Source: Embleya scabrispora DSM 41855 (lineage in GTDB: Bacteria > Actinomycetota > Actinomycetes > Streptomycetales > Streptomycetaceae). From it: a stretch of 64,000 nucleotides of DNA. How positions within the stretch are numbered: the first letter of the stretch is position 1; each line of letters begins with the position of its first letter. Both the position numbers and the translations under genes were made by a program. Below are positions 8,921-18,812 of this stretch, in pieces. Location: positions 1 through 64,000 of the forward strand of contig NZ_KB889607.1 in the NCBI RefSeq assembly GCF_000372745.1. The letters are read 5' to 3'. Below the pieces are notes generated by a model that worked only from the letters and a program-made list of their open reading frames with translations, ran no database searches and had not been told where the DNA came from.

Positions 8921-9856
8921 GTGAAGGTAGTGATCACCGGCGGTGCCGGTTTCATCGGCTCGAATCTGGCCGCCGCGTTGCAGGACCACGACGTCGTGCG
9001 CGACGTGCACGTGGTCGACGATCTGTCCACGGGGTCGCTGGAGAGTCTGGCCGGCCTGAAGGTGACGTTCCATCAGGGATCGATCCTGGAGCCGGAGTTG
9101 CTCGACCACGCGTTCGCGGGCGCGGATGCGGTGGTGCATCTGGCGGCGTTGCCGTCGGTGCCGCGCTCGGTCGAGGCGCCGCTGGCCAGCCATCACGCCA
9201 ACGCGACCGGCACCCTGGAGGTGCTGGAGGCGGCTCGGCGGGCCGGGAACATCCACGTGGTGGCCGCGTCCTCGTCGTCGGTGTACGGCGCCAATCGCGA
9301 GCTGCCCAAGCGGGAGGACATGCGCACCGCGCCGCTGAGCCCGTACGCGGTCAGCAAGTTGGCCACCGAGTCGTATCTGCTCGCGTACGGCAACTGCTAC
9401 GGCCTGCCGGTGTTGCCGTTCCGCTTCTTCAACGTCTTCGGGCCGGGTCAGCCGGCCGATCACGCCTATGCGGCGGTGATTCCGCGGTTCGTGGACGCGG
9501 CGTTGGCCGGTCGGCCGCTGTCCGTGCAGGGCGACGGCGAGCAGACGCGCGACTTCACCAACATCGGAAGCGTCTGTGCGGTGCTCACCGACGCGGTGCT
9601 GCGCCGGGTGGTCTCGGACATCCCGGTCAACCTGGCGTTCGGGTCGCGGACTTCGCTGAACGCGCTGATCGACTTGTTGACGCAGGTGCTTGAGCATTCG
9701 GTCGAGGTCGAACACGTGCCGCCGCGTCCCGGCGACGTGCGCGACTCGCAGGCCGACGGATCGCGGCTGCGCGCACTGTTCCCGACCGCGGAGCCGGTCG
9801 AGTTGCGGGACGGGCTCGCGCAGACGGTCGCGTGGTTTCGGTCTCGGCTCAGCTGA
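8921..9856 (+). CDS. NAD-dependent epimerase/dehydratase (nucleotide-sugar, GalE-like)
   Basis: 311 residues. The start is the GTG at 8921, five bases after GGGGGGA. This is an extended short-chain dehydrogenase: the NAD-binding glycine motif GGAGFIGS is at residues 7-14, an ASSSSVYG segment carries the catalytic serine near 118, and the YxxxK pair is Y142 and K146 in PYAVSK. The C-terminal part has the PRPGDVRDS segment typical of UDP-glucose 4-epimerase relatives. It likely converts a nucleotide sugar for surface glycans in the cytoplasm. The exact substrate cannot be read from sequence. It converges with, and overlaps by 8 bp, the acetyltransferase gene on the other strand. Confidence 0.9.
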   Translation: MKVVITGGAGFIGSNLAAALQDHDVVRDVHVVDDLSTGSLESLAGLKVTFHQGSILEPELLDHAFAGADAVVHLAALPSVPRSVEAPLASHHANATGTLEVLEAARRAGNIHVVAASSSSVYGANRELPKREDMRTAPLSPYAVSKLATESYLLAYGNCYGLPVLPFRFFNVFGPGQPADHAYAAVIPRFVDAALAGRPLSVQGDGEQTRDFTNIGSVCAVLTDAVLRRVVSDIPVNLAFGSRTSLNALIDLLTQVLEHSVEVEHVPPRPGDVRDSQADGSRLRALFPTAEPVELRDGLAQTVAWFRSRLS

Positions 9857-10466
9857 GCCGCTCCTCGCGCGGGCGTAGTGGTCGAGCGGGTGAGCCCACC
9901 ACGGTGGTGCCCGCCGGTACGTCGCGGGTGACCACGGCGCCCGCGCCGACGAAGGCGCCGGCGCCGACGGTCAGCCCTTGCAGGACCACGGCGTTGCTGC
10001 CGACGGTGGCGTCCTTGCACAGGTGCACGTTGCCGGAGATGTTCGCGCCCGGGTACACGGTGCTGCGGGCATCGAGCACCGCGTCGTGTCCGATGGTGGC
10101 GTTGTAGTGGACCTGCGTGTGCGGGCCCAGGGTGACACTGCTGGAGACGTGCGCGTTGGCCTGGATCAGGCAGCCGGCGGCGATCGTGGTCTCCGGCGAG
10201 ATCACCGCGCGCGGGTGCACGAGGGTGACCGCGCGCAGGCCGCGTTCGTCGAGCAGGAGGGCCAGTCGGGCGCGGGCGGCCGGGGCGGCGATACCGACCA
10301 GGTAGTCACCGGAGTCGACCTCGCTCGGTCGCAGCACCGGCAGGCCGCGCACCTTCTCGCCGGCGCGGGCGTCGTCGAGGAACGCGGTGACGGTGAGCGT
10401 GGTGGCGAGCGCGGCGTCGAGGGCTTCGCGGCCGACGCCGCCGGCCCCGCAGATGTAGAGCGGCAT
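9849..10466 (-). CDS. NeuD/PglD-like sugar O- or N-acyltransferase
   Basis: 205 residues. The start is the ATG at 10466 with AGGA eight bases upstream; the ATG at 10475 is less well placed. The N-terminal PglD-type domain begins with PLYICGAGGVG, a Rossmann-like nucleotide-sugar-binding loop. From about residue 80 to the end there are left-handed beta-helix hexapeptide repeats (for example VTLGPHTQVHYNATIGH and VTRDVPAGTTVVGSPARP). Such enzymes move an acetyl group from acetyl-CoA to an amino sugar or sialic-acid-like sugar. Its 3' end overlaps the epimerase gene by 8 bp, tail to tail. A role in building modified surface sugars fits the neighbours. Confidence 0.85.
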   Translation of the reverse strand: MPLYICGAGGVGREALDAALATTLTVTAFLDDARAGEKVRGLPVLRPSEVDSGDYLVGIAAPAARARLALLLDERGLRAVTLVHPRAVISPETTIAAGCLIQANAHVSSSVTLGPHTQVHYNATIGHDAVLDARSTVYPGANISGNVHLCKDATVGSNAVVLQGLTVGAGAFVGAGAVVTRDVPAGTTVVGSPARPLRPREERLS

Positions 10467-10529
10467 GAGGGACATCCTGGCATCGCCGGGCGGCCGGGAT
10501 GAGCGCACGCGCACGAGGGCGCGGTACGG

Positions 10530-11621
10530 GTGGGTCCGGATCGTCGAGCGGAAGCGGGTTGTGCGGTGGGGACTGACCGGGAAGGGGACCAGCGGGTCCG
10601 GAGTTCGGCGCGGTATCTGTCCCGGCTCGATCTGCTGGGTACGGCCGTGGTCGCGGCGACCGCGCTGTGGGCGCTGGTGGCGGCGGCGAATCGGGCCGGT
10701 GAGCCGGAGGCGTTCCTGCTCGCGCTGTTGGCCGCGGTCGGCGGGTATGTGTCGGGGCGGTTGCTCGGCTCGCGTTCCGCGTTACTCGCGCCGGCGATGG
10801 TCGCCGGCGCGGTTGCGGGGATGTCGGTGTTGTGGCCGGGTGCGTTGAGCGGGGACGCGACCGCGCCGCCGTTGCACTACGGGAACGCGAACGGCGCGTT
10901 GGTGGCGCAGGCGGTGGGTGGTGCGTGTCTGGTCGCCCTGTTCGCCACGTCCGATCGGCGCCGGGGTGAAGTGCTGCTATTGGCCGGGTTGTTGGTGCTC
11001 GCGGCATTCGCGACGCGTTCGGTGGCCGCGGCGGTGGGCGCGCTTTTGGTGTTGGTGGCCGGGTTGTTGTCGGCGTCGGTGTATCGCAAGGGCACGGTCG
11101 TACTGGTGTCGGCGGTGTGTGTGGTCGGCGTGGCGCTGGGCACCGTGGTGCTCGGGGCGCTCGGTACTCGCACAGGCGGCGTGGAGGGCGCCGCCGAGGC
11201 GGGGCTGACCGAGCGGCGGGTGCAACTGTGGGGCGACGGCGTGCATCTGACGAAGAGTTATCCGCTGCGCGGAACGGGTCCGGGGATGTTCGTGACGAAC
11301 AGTCCGACCGCGAGTTCGGACGCGGATGTGCACTCGGCGCACTCGCTGTGGCTGCGGCACAGTGCCGAGCAGGGGGTGCCGGGCGCGCTGTGTCTGGTCG
11401 CGCTGGTGGGGTGGGTGTACGTGCGGTTGTGGCGCTCGTCGCAGCCGGTTGCGGTGGTGGTGGTCGGTTCGGCGACGTTCACCGCGTTCGTGGTGCAGGC
11501 GTCGATCGACTATGTGGCCGAGTTCCCGGTGGTGTTGGTCGCGGTCGGGCTGCTGACGGGGGCGGCGACGGCAGGTCCTGATCCGGGGCTGCGGGCACGG
11601 TTGGCGCGCGGGGGGTCGTAG
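10530..11621 (+). CDS. O-antigen ligase/polymerase-like membrane protein
   Basis: 363 residues from the GTG at 10530; the true start may be further in, for example the GTG at 10566, because no strong ribosome site is seen. The protein is almost entirely hydrophobic, with about ten membrane segments. A loop near residues 235-275 reads VQLWGDGVHLTKSYPLRGTG and then HSAHSLWLRHSAEQG. This matches the Wzy_C/WaaL pattern in which a conserved arginine/glycine-rich loop and an H-x-x-x-L segment handle lipid-linked glycan. It probably polymerises or ligates a surface glycan at the membrane. It is divergent from the acetyltransferase gene. Confidence 0.65.
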   Translation: MGPDRRAEAGCAVGTDREGDQRVRSSARYLSRLDLLGTAVVAATALWALVAAANRAGEPEAFLLALLAAVGGYVSGRLLGSRSALLAPAMVAGAVAGMSVLWPGALSGDATAPPLHYGNANGALVAQAVGGACLVALFATSDRRRGEVLLLAGLLVLAAFATRSVAAAVGALLVLVAGLLSASVYRKGTVVLVSAVCVVGVALGTVVLGALGTRTGGVEGAAEAGLTERRVQLWGDGVHLTKSYPLRGTGPGMFVTNSPTASSDADVHSAHSLWLRHSAEQGVPGALCLVALVGWVYVRLWRSSQPVAVVVVGSATFTAFVVQASIDYVAEFPVVLVAVGLLTGAATAGPDPGLRARLARGGS

Positions 11622-12230
11622 CGCGGGGGCGTCGCGGGCGGTCCCGAGGGGTGCGGCGGGTCGGGCTCGGCTGCGGGCGGGGTTCGGCGGAGGCGGGGTT
11701 CGGGACGGCTGCGGGTCGGCCGGTGCGTGGCGTGGGATTGTCCCGGGTGGCGGCCTTGGGGTGTTCGGGCGCGATGCCGGGTTCACCCGCGTCTGAGCAC
11801 GCGAAACCTCAGATGATGCTCAGATCCGTGTCGCGCGGGCGACTCCGCGTCTATTTTGTGGAATCGCCGCAACACGGCGCACATATTTCCCAGGCAAGGG
11901 GAATGTCACGTCGATTCGCAGGTTTGTCGATCCGCGTGCAGGATTGCCGGAATCCCGTTTCGAGTTCGTTGCGGGATTTTCCAGAGAATGAGTGAAAGCG
12001 GGACGGGCGGTCCGGGGGGCCGCTGCCGCGCAGGTGTGTACGAGCCCTGCGCATCCCGTCGTACGTGCAGGTCAAGCCCTTACACCGGGTGGGCGCGGGG
12101 CCGGTCGACCATGAGGTCGACGCGGTGCGCCGATGTCCAGCCATACCCCCGAAACGGTGTCGGATGATCTCGGAAAGCCCTTTCCGCAATATCGCCTCAG
12201 GTCTTTCGAATACGCTGTGCGACTGCTTCA
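11622..12230. other. Long intergenic region, no gene seen
   Basis: About 600 bp without a convincing reading frame. The middle (11850-12000) is noticeably AT-richer than its surroundings. An inverted repeat GTCGACC-atga-GGTCGAC lies at 12104-12121, and TACGCT at 12211-12216 could be a -10 for the next gene. It most likely holds the promoter of the secretion locus. Confidence 0.4.
12104..12121. repeat. 7-bp inverted repeat, possible operator
   Basis: GTCGACC and GGTCGAC flank the spacer ATGA, 110 bp before the first gene of the type VII-like locus. It is a plausible regulator site, but no regulator is encoded nearby. Confidence 0.3.
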
Positions 12231-14144
12231 ATGCTCACTGATCTTCGGGTGGCCTCGGCCTCACCTGTTCCGTGGGAGGGCACGATCAGCAGCACAACGG
12301 CCGCGAATCCTTTCGGTGCGGACTTCTGGAGCGGCAACCGGGGCGTCGCGTGGCTGGCACTGCTCGAACTCGTGGTGCTCGTCCTGGTGTTGGTACGGGT
12401 ACTGGTCCGACGAGCGGGACCGCGCGGGTTGTTCCGAGGGTTGTGGCAGCAGGTGGTGGCGACCGGGCGGGCGTTCGCGGCGCCGTTCGTCGCGTGGCGG
12501 CGGGATCGCCGCGGGGTGGCGACACTGACCCGGCACCTGGGCGCGCCCGAGACGTTCGAGCGCGCGATCCGCGGGGTGGCCCAGGCGCGCTCGGCGGGCG
12601 CCGAACCCTGGGCGGTGGTCCTGGCGGACGATCGGGTGTCGGTACGGCTCGCGGCGGCCAAGGTGCCGGAGGTCACGGGGCCGTGGTCGGCGGATGCGGA
12701 CGATCCCCTGCTGTGGTCGGCCGCGGTGGCCGATCTGGGCGCGCCCGCGGCGGATGCGCGGGCGGCATTGCCGGTCGTGGTCGGCTTGCTCGACGCCGAT
12801 GTCGTGCTGCTCGATCTGGCGGCGGTGGCGCCGGTGCTCGCGGTGGCCGGGGACCCGGCGGCCGGACGGGATCTCGGTCACGCGCTGATCGCGCAGCTCG
12901 CACGGCGATTGCCCGAGGGAGCGGTCGGCGTGGCCCGAGGGGTACATCCCGCCTTCGCCGGCCGCCCGGCCGCCGAGTTGTGCGCCGATCCGGCGGTACG
13001 CGTCCTGGCCTGCGTTTGCCCGGAGTCCGGTCCCGAACCGGAGCGCGCACTGGCCGCGTTCACCCGGGACCGGGCCGGCCGGGTGCTCGTGCTGGGCGAC
13101 GTGCGTGGACGCCGGCTGGCGCTGCGGCCGAACGTGTTCGGGGTACTGCCCGCCGCGGACGGCCTGGGACCGGTCGAAACGGCCGGCCTGGCCCGCGCGG
13201 TGGCAAAGGCGGTGCGCTCCGGCCGACTGCGCCCACCGGAGCCGGTGCCGCCGAGCCCGGAGGCGGCACGGGCGGGGGCCGGCCATGCCGATCCGGCGAC
13301 TGCGCGCGGCTCGGGCGCGCCCGCGGCCGGCGTGCACGGCACAGCGCGCAACTCGGCTGAGGCGGCATCGACCGCCGGTACGGCGACCGGGGGTGGCTCG
13401 GCTCTTGGACCGGAAACCGCGGGCGCGGCGAGTGCCCGGGCCTCGGCGGTGGTTGCCGAGGCGCCGACCACGCGGGGCCCGGCGGTCGGCACGGCGGTTG
13501 CCGGGGCGGGGGCCGCGCACACCTCGGCTTCGGGCGTGGCGAGCGCGGGCGACTCGGCTGCGGGTGCGGCCGCAGCCGCGGTGTCCGGATCACCCGGCTC
13601 CGGGGCCGGTGTGTCGGCCGCGGCCGGCGGGAGCGTACGCACGTCCGACTCGGGTCGGGCGTCGTCCGCGAGCGCATCCGCCGCGTCCGTCCCGTCCCGG
13701 TCCCGAGTTCCGGCCTCGTCCCGGCCCGACGACGCGCCCTCGGCCGTGTCGAGCCCACCGATCACGACGCCCGCCGCCGAACCCTCGCCACCGGCGACCG
13801 TACCCGCGTTCGAGCCCGCTCGCCCGGCTCCCGCCGCCGCGGCACCGGTGCCCGCGACCGCGGGCAACGCCCCGCGCCGGCCGGCCGCGTTCGCTTCGGC
13901 GCGTCGGGCGCCGGCTCCGGACGAGGTCGACCCCCCTTCCCCGGCGGGCCCTGTCGACCCATCGAACGCGGGGAACGCGGGGAACGCGGGGAACCGGGCC
14001 GAGCAGGCCGAGCGCGACGGGCCCGACGACCCGACCCCGCCGGTCGACCCGGCCGGCCCCGGCGACCCGGCCGCCCGGGACCATCCCGACGACCCCGCCA
14101 TCCCCCTCCGTCCCGCCGAGCCGACCGGACCCCGCCGGTCGTGA
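12231..14144 (+). CDS. Membrane protein with long Ala/Ser/Pro-rich tail, type VII-like locus
   Basis: 637 residues from the ATG at 12231, which has no clear ribosome site. One membrane segment lies at about residues 38-59 (LALLELVVLVLVLVRVLV), followed by a cytoplasmic-looking alpha/beta region to about 330. From about 340 to the end the protein is low complexity, rich in Ala, Ser, Pro, Gly and Thr, with an NAG tripeptide repeat near residue 580 and many acidic residues at the end. I do not recognise a family. It sits 31 bp before the FtsK-type ATPase gene and is probably co-transcribed, so it may be a membrane partner of that ATPase, perhaps in the place EccE holds elsewhere. This is inference from position only. 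Confidence 0.6.
   Translation: MLTDLRVASASPVPWEGTISSTTAANPFGADFWSGNRGVAWLALLELVVLVLVLVRVLVRRAGPRGLFRGLWQQVVATGRAFAAPFVAWRRDRRGVATLTRHLGAPETFERAIRGVAQARSAGAEPWAVVLADDRVSVRLAAAKVPEVTGPWSADADDPLLWSAAVADLGAPAADARAALPVVVGLLDADVVLLDLAAVAPVLAVAGDPAAGRDLGHALIAQLARRLPEGAVGVARGVHPAFAGRPAAELCADPAVRVLACVCPESGPEPERALAAFTRDRAGRVLVLGDVRGRRLALRPNVFGVLPAADGLGPVETAGLARAVAKAVRSGRLRPPEPVPPSPEAARAGAGHADPATARGSGAPAAGVHGTARNSAEAASTAGTATGGGSALGPETAGAASARASAVVAEAPTTRGPAVGTAVAGAGAAHTSASGVASAGDSAAGAAAAAVSGSPGSGAGVSAAAGGSVRTSDSGRASSASASAASVPSRSRVPASSRPDDAPSAVSSPPITTPAAEPSPPATVPAFEPARPAPAAAAPVPATAGNAPRRPAAFASARRAPAPDEVDPPSPAGPVDPSNAGNAGNAGNRAEQAERDGPDDPTPPVDPAGPGDPAARDHPDDPAIPLRPAEPTGPRRS
13965..13991 (+). repeat. Three tandem 9-bp repeats
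   Basis: AACGCGGGG occurs three times head to tail inside the low-complexity tail of the preceding gene, encoding repeated Asn-Ala-Gly. The copy number may vary between strains. Confidence 0.6.
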
Positions 14145-14175
14145 GTGCCCGCCGCGTCTTCCTGGAGGTGACCGC

Positions 14176-17100
14176 ATGCGACTGACCATCACCGTGTCCG
14201 AACCGGCGCGGGATCGGCGGGACTCGATCGTGATCGAGGCCGAGGCCGGCACCACCGTTCGTGAACTGCTCGAACATCTCGCCGACACGCACGACTTGGG
14301 CGCGCCCGGCATACCGTGTCGCCTCGCGAACACCGACACCGCGCTCGTCCACGGCGACGTGCTGTCGGCGTGCGGCATCCGCGAGGGCAGCGAGCTCACG
14401 CTCGGCTCGGTTCCCGCCGCCCCCGATGGCGAGCGTCCCGGCCCGCCACTCGTCGAGTTGCACCTCGCGGCGGGGCCCGGCGCCGGGCGGATCTGGCCGC
14501 TGTCGATGGGCACTTACGACATCGGCTCGGATGCCGAGTGTGCGATCCACATCGACGAGCCCGGCGTACCCGCGCACGGGATTCGGGTGACGGTCGGACC
14601 TGCGGGCGCGGTACGGGTCGCGGTGCCGCCCGGCAGCGAGGTACGGCTCGGTCGGGTGTATCGCACCCGGGATGACACGCCCGAGCGGCCGATCGACCCG
14701 AAGGACAAGAAGTTCGCGGACGAGCCGCCGCCGGACCCCGAGCAGCCGATCGTCGGCGAGGTGGCGTGGGAGCTCGGCCTCGGTCTGACCGTGGGCCCGG
14801 TGCTGCTTCGGCCGGCCGCGCCGTTCGACGCGGGCGCGGACATCGTGCCCTCGGCGGATGGTGCCGGGCTCGACTTCAACCGACCGCCGCGGATCGTCGA
14901 GCCGGTCAAGGGCGGCCGGTTCCGGATCCCGACCCGCCCGCGCGGCAACTTCCGGCAGCCGTTCCCGCTGCTGATCACGCTCGCGCCGATGTTGCTCGGC
15001 CTGGTCATGGTCAAGATCTTCGACTCCTACTTCTTCCTGATCTTCGCGGTCTTCAGCCCGATCATGGCGTTGGCCAACTGGATCTCCGCACGGCGCAGCG
15101 GCCGCAAGCAGTTCGTCAAGGACCTGGCGACGTACCGGATCCGCAAGGCGGAGGTGCTCGCGGATGTCGCCGCGAGCACCGAGGTGGAGCGGCAGGGCCG
15201 GGTCGACGCGATCCCGGATCCGTCGGTGACCGGGCTGTTCGCGACCGGCCCGGGCCAACGGTTGTGGGAGCGGCGGCGGGTCGATCCGGACCATCTGGTG
15301 TTGCGCGTGGGCACCTCGGCGCACACGTCGTTGAACGAGGTCGAGGACGCCGACTCGGAGTCGATGGATCGGCGTGCGCACTGGACCGTGCCGGATGTGC
15401 CCACCGCGGTGGATCTGCCGCAGCAGGGGGTGCTCGGCGTGGCGGGCCCGACCGGGGTCGCGTTGCGGATGGCGGGCTGGTTGGTGGCGCAGGCGGCGAT
15501 CCTGCACAGTCCCCGGGATGTCCAGGTGCGTTTGCTCACCGGCGCGGCCGGTGCCGAGGCGTGGGGCTGGTTGGCCTGGTTGCCGCATGCTCGCGGCACG
15601 GTGCGTGGTGGGCCGGAGGTGTTGATCGGCAGCGATCCGGAGACCATCGCGGCCCGGGTCGCCGAGTTGGTCCAGGTGGTGCGGTCCCGCAAGGCCGCGT
15701 CCGAAACGCTGCTGCGCAACGCGGTGTTCGCCGAGCCGGATGTCGTCCTGGTCGTGGACGGTGCTCGCCGGCTGCGTGAGATCCCGGGCATGACCCAGGT
15801 GTTGCAGGAGGGCCCGCAGGTGCGGGTGTTCTCGATCTGCGTGGATACCGAGGAGCGGTTCCTGCCGCAGGAGTGCACGGCGGTGATCGGGCTGAACGAT
15901 GCGTCGGCCGGCGGCGGACCGGTGGCGACGGTGCGCCGGCACGGTACGCCGACCGTGACCGATGTACGGCCGGATCTGCCCACCGTCGCGTGGTGCGACG
16001 CCATCGCCCGCGCGCTGGCGCCGGTACGCGATGTCACCTCGCCGGACGAGGGCGCGTTGCCGGATCGGGTGTTGTTGCCGGAGCTGTTGACGCTGGATCC
16101 GCCGGATCCGGCCGTCATCGGCGAGCGCTGGCGGCGCAGGCCCGCGTCGACCCGGGTGTTGCTCGGCGTCGGCTACGACGGGCCGGTGTCCTTCGACCTG
16201 GTCCTGGACGGTCCGCACGCGTTGATCGCGGGCACCACGGGGTCGGGCAAGTCGGAGCTGTTGCAGTCGTTCGTGGCCGCCCTGGCGGCGGCGAACCGGC
16301 CGGACGAGCTGACCTTCGTCCTGGTGGACTACAAGGGCGGCAGTGCGTTCAAGGACTGTGTCGAACTCCCGCATACGCTCGGCATGGTGACCGACCTGGA
16401 CACCCAGTCGGTGCATCGCGCGATGGCCTCGCTGGGGGCCGAACTGACCAGGCGCGAGCTGATGTTGGCGATGGTCGGCGCGAAGGATCACGCGGAGTAT
16501 CGGAGCAAGCGGCTGCGCGATGCCCAGCTGCCCGCGCTGCCGCGACTGGTGTTGATCGTGGACGAGTTCGCGACGCTGGTCCGGGAGGTTCCGGACTTCA
16601 TTCCGGGCCTGGTGGGCATCGCCCAGCGTGGGCGTTCGCTGGGCATCCACATGGTGCTCGCCACGCAGCGTCCGGCCGGGGTGATCACGGCGGACATCCG
16701 GGCCAATACGAATCTGCGGATCGCGCTGCGGGTGACCGACGCCGGGGAGAGCTCGGACGTGATCGACACCAAGGACGCGGTGGCCATCTCCTCGGCGACT
16801 CCCGGCCGGGCGTTGGCGCGGACCTCGCATCACACGGTGATCCCGTTCCAGACCGCGTACGCGGGGACCGAGCGGGTGGATGCCAAGGCCGCGCCGGAGC
16901 CGGTGCGCGCGCTCGCGGCCGCGCCGGAGCCGGCCCGGCCACAGACCTCGGTGTTGTCCTGGAGCCGGTTGGGTCGGCCCCGCCCGCCCGTGGCCGAGCG
17001 CGAGGTGGAGCCGCTGCCGCAGGTCGGCGACGCGGAACCGACCACCGATCTCCAGGAGTTGGTCACCGCGATCTCGGCGGCGGCCGCGGTGCTCCCGGAT

Positions 17101-18738
17101 TTCACCAAGCCGCCGAGCCCGTGGCTGGCCCCGCTGCCGCATCGGGTGCCGACCGAGGACCTGCCTGAGTGGGCGCCGGCCGCCGATCGGCAGCCGGGTG
17201 AGCTGGAGCCGGTCGCGTGGGCGATGGAGGACGTGCCGCACCTGCAGGCGCGCAAGGCGGTGCTGCTGGATCCGAGCACGTTCGGCCACCTGTTCGTGGT
17301 CGGCGCGCCGCGGACGGGCCGCAGCCAGTTGTTGCGCACGATGGCGGCGGCGCTGGCCGGCCGGCATTCCTGCGGGGTCGTGCACATCCAGGCGATCGAC
17401 GCGGGTGGCGGCGCGTTGGCCGCGTTGGCCGATCTGCCGCACTGCGGCACGGTGGTGCCGCGCAACGACCTGAGTCGGATCGACCGGCTCATCTCCCGGC
17501 TCGGCGAGGAGCTGAGCGTGCGTCAGGAGCTGTTGTCCCGGCACGCGTGCGCGAATCTGGCCGAGCTGCGCGCGGGTGACGCGCAGGCGTGTCCGGCGCA
17601 TGTGTTCCTGCTGATCGACGGGTGGGATCCGCTGGCACCGACGCTGTACGAGTACGACGACGGCCGGGTGATGAACGAGGTGATCCGGCTGCTGCGCGAG
17701 GGGGCGGCGGCGGGTGTGCATCTGGTGATGACCTCGGAACGGGCTTTGATCAACGGGCGGTTGTCCTCGGTCAACGACGACATGGTGCTGCTGCGGTTGG
17801 CCGATCGCAGCGAGTACGCGGGCGCGGGCGTGCCGCGGACCGCGATTCCCGGTTCGATGCCGCCCGGGCGGATCCTGCTGTCGGGCTCGTGGACCGAGGC
17901 GCAGGTGTGCCTGCTCGGTCCGGGCGAGAGCGGGCGCGAGCAGGTCGAGGCGCTGCGCCGGATCGCGGCGAACGCGCGCGAGCGGGACGCGGGCGTGGAT
18001 GCGGCGCGCCGGCCGTTCGAGCTGGCCGCGTTGCCCACCACGATCGCCTTCGCGCAGGCGTACGAGGCGGTGACCCAGGAGCAACGACGGCCGCTGTGGG
18101 CGTTGTTGGGCATCGGCGGCGACGCCGTCGGCGCGGTGGGGGCGGACTTCGGCGACGCGCAGCACACCTTCGCGGTGGTCGGTCCGCCCGGCAGTGGGCG
18201 CAGCAACACGCTGGCGACGATGGCGGTGTCGTTGTTGGCGAGCGGGACGCGGGTGGTGGCGATCACACCGCGTGATTCGCCGCTGCGGTTGTTGCGTGCG
18301 CATCCGTTGGTGACGTTGGTCGAGGGTGCCGACTCGGACGGCTCGCGTACCTCGGCGGCGGTCGAGGATCTGGCCGGTCCGGCGGTGGTGTTGATCGACG
18401 ATGCGGATCTGCTCTCCGACATGGGGTCGATGGTCGGGTACGCGCTGCGCGATGTGATCGGCTCGGGCCGGGACCGGGGCATCGGGCTGGCGTACGCGGC
18501 GACCGCGGAGACGTTGTTGCAGTCGCTCAGCGGTTGGCTGGGCGACGTACGACGCAACCGGCAGGGCATCCTGCTGTCGCCGCAACTCGGTGGCGAGGGT
18601 GATCTGATCGGCGCCCGGCTGCCCACCGAGCGGGTCCGTCAGCCGCTGCGCATCGGGCATGCCTGGATCCGGGACCGCAAGGGCTTCCTGGCTCCGGTGC
18701 TCGTGCCCGAGACGCACCTGCGCCCCACCGCGCGGTGA
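14176..18738 (+). CDS. FHA-FtsK/SpoIIIE-type ATPase of type VII secretion (EssC/EccC-like)
   Basis: 1520 residues; ATG at 14176 behind GGAGGTG. Residues 1-80 look like a ubiquitin-like (YukD-type) domain. About 95-200 is a forkhead-associated-like domain. Two membrane segments lie at about 266-305 (LLITLAPMLLGLVMV and FFLIFAVFSPIMAL). Three P-loop ATPase modules follow. The first has a full Walker A, GTTGSGKSE near 688, and Walker B, LIVDEF near 793. The second (GAPRTGRSQ near 1043) and third (GPPGSGRSN near 1334) carry Arg in place of the Walker lysine. A strong first ATPase and weaker C-terminal ones is the known pattern for EssC/EccC, the motor that recognises WXG100 substrates. It is at the membrane, next to WXG-like genes. 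The fused N-terminus is more like the EssC of Firmicutes than mycobacterial EccC. Confidence 0.9.
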   Translation: MRLTITVSEPARDRRDSIVIEAEAGTTVRELLEHLADTHDLGAPGIPCRLANTDTALVHGDVLSACGIREGSELTLGSVPAAPDGERPGPPLVELHLAAGPGAGRIWPLSMGTYDIGSDAECAIHIDEPGVPAHGIRVTVGPAGAVRVAVPPGSEVRLGRVYRTRDDTPERPIDPKDKKFADEPPPDPEQPIVGEVAWELGLGLTVGPVLLRPAAPFDAGADIVPSADGAGLDFNRPPRIVEPVKGGRFRIPTRPRGNFRQPFPLLITLAPMLLGLVMVKIFDSYFFLIFAVFSPIMALANWISARRSGRKQFVKDLATYRIRKAEVLADVAASTEVERQGRVDAIPDPSVTGLFATGPGQRLWERRRVDPDHLVLRVGTSAHTSLNEVEDADSESMDRRAHWTVPDVPTAVDLPQQGVLGVAGPTGVALRMAGWLVAQAAILHSPRDVQVRLLTGAAGAEAWGWLAWLPHARGTVRGGPEVLIGSDPETIAARVAELVQVVRSRKAASETLLRNAVFAEPDVVLVVDGARRLREIPGMTQVLQEGPQVRVFSICVDTEERFLPQECTAVIGLNDASAGGGPVATVRRHGTPTVTDVRPDLPTVAWCDAIARALAPVRDVTSPDEGALPDRVLLPELLTLDPPDPAVIGERWRRRPASTRVLLGVGYDGPVSFDLVLDGPHALIAGTTGSGKSELLQSFVAALAAANRPDELTFVLVDYKGGSAFKDCVELPHTLGMVTDLDTQSVHRAMASLGAELTRRELMLAMVGAKDHAEYRSKRLRDAQLPALPRLVLIVDEFATLVREVPDFIPGLVGIAQRGRSLGIHMVLATQRPAGVITADIRANTNLRIALRVTDAGESSDVIDTKDAVAISSATPGRALARTSHHTVIPFQTAYAGTERVDAKAAPEPVRALAAAPEPARPQTSVLSWSRLGRPRPPVAEREVEPLPQVGDAEPTTDLQELVTAISAAAAVLPDFTKPPSPWLAPLPHRVPTEDLPEWAPAADRQPGELEPVAWAMEDVPHLQARKAVLLDPSTFGHLFVVGAPRTGRSQLLRTMAAALAGRHSCGVVHIQAIDAGGGALAALADLPHCGTVVPRNDLSRIDRLISRLGEELSVRQELLSRHACANLAELRAGDAQACPAHVFLLIDGWDPLAPTLYEYDDGRVMNEVIRLLREGAAAGVHLVMTSERALINGRLSSVNDDMVLLRLADRSEYAGAGVPRTAIPGSMPPGRILLSGSWTEAQVCLLGPGESGREQVEALRRIAANARERDAGVDAARRPFELAALPTTIAFAQAYEAVTQEQRRPLWALLGIGGDAVGAVGADFGDAQHTFAVVGPPGSGRSNTLATMAVSLLASGTRVVAITPRDSPLRLLRAHPLVTLVEGADSDGSRTSAAVEDLAGPAVVLIDDADLLSDMGSMVGYALRDVIGSGRDRGIGLAYAATAETLLQSLSGWLGDVRRNRQGILLSPQLGGEGDLIGARLPTERVRQPLRIGHAWIRDRKGFLAPVLVPETHLRPTAR

Positions 18739-18812
18739 TCGTGATGGGGCGTGGTGCGGGCGGTTCCGCGGTTGCCGGGGGCACTGCGGAAAATCGGGAT
18801 TCGCGGGTCGGC

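Noticed and set aside
12104-12121. Recombination site
   Set aside because: A 7-bp arm inverted repeat is too short, and no recombinase is encoded nearby.
13762-18717. Minus-strand frame of 1651 codons opposite the ATPase
   Set aside because: The plus strand carries clear Walker motifs. The antisense translation is Arg/His/Gln-rich without domains.
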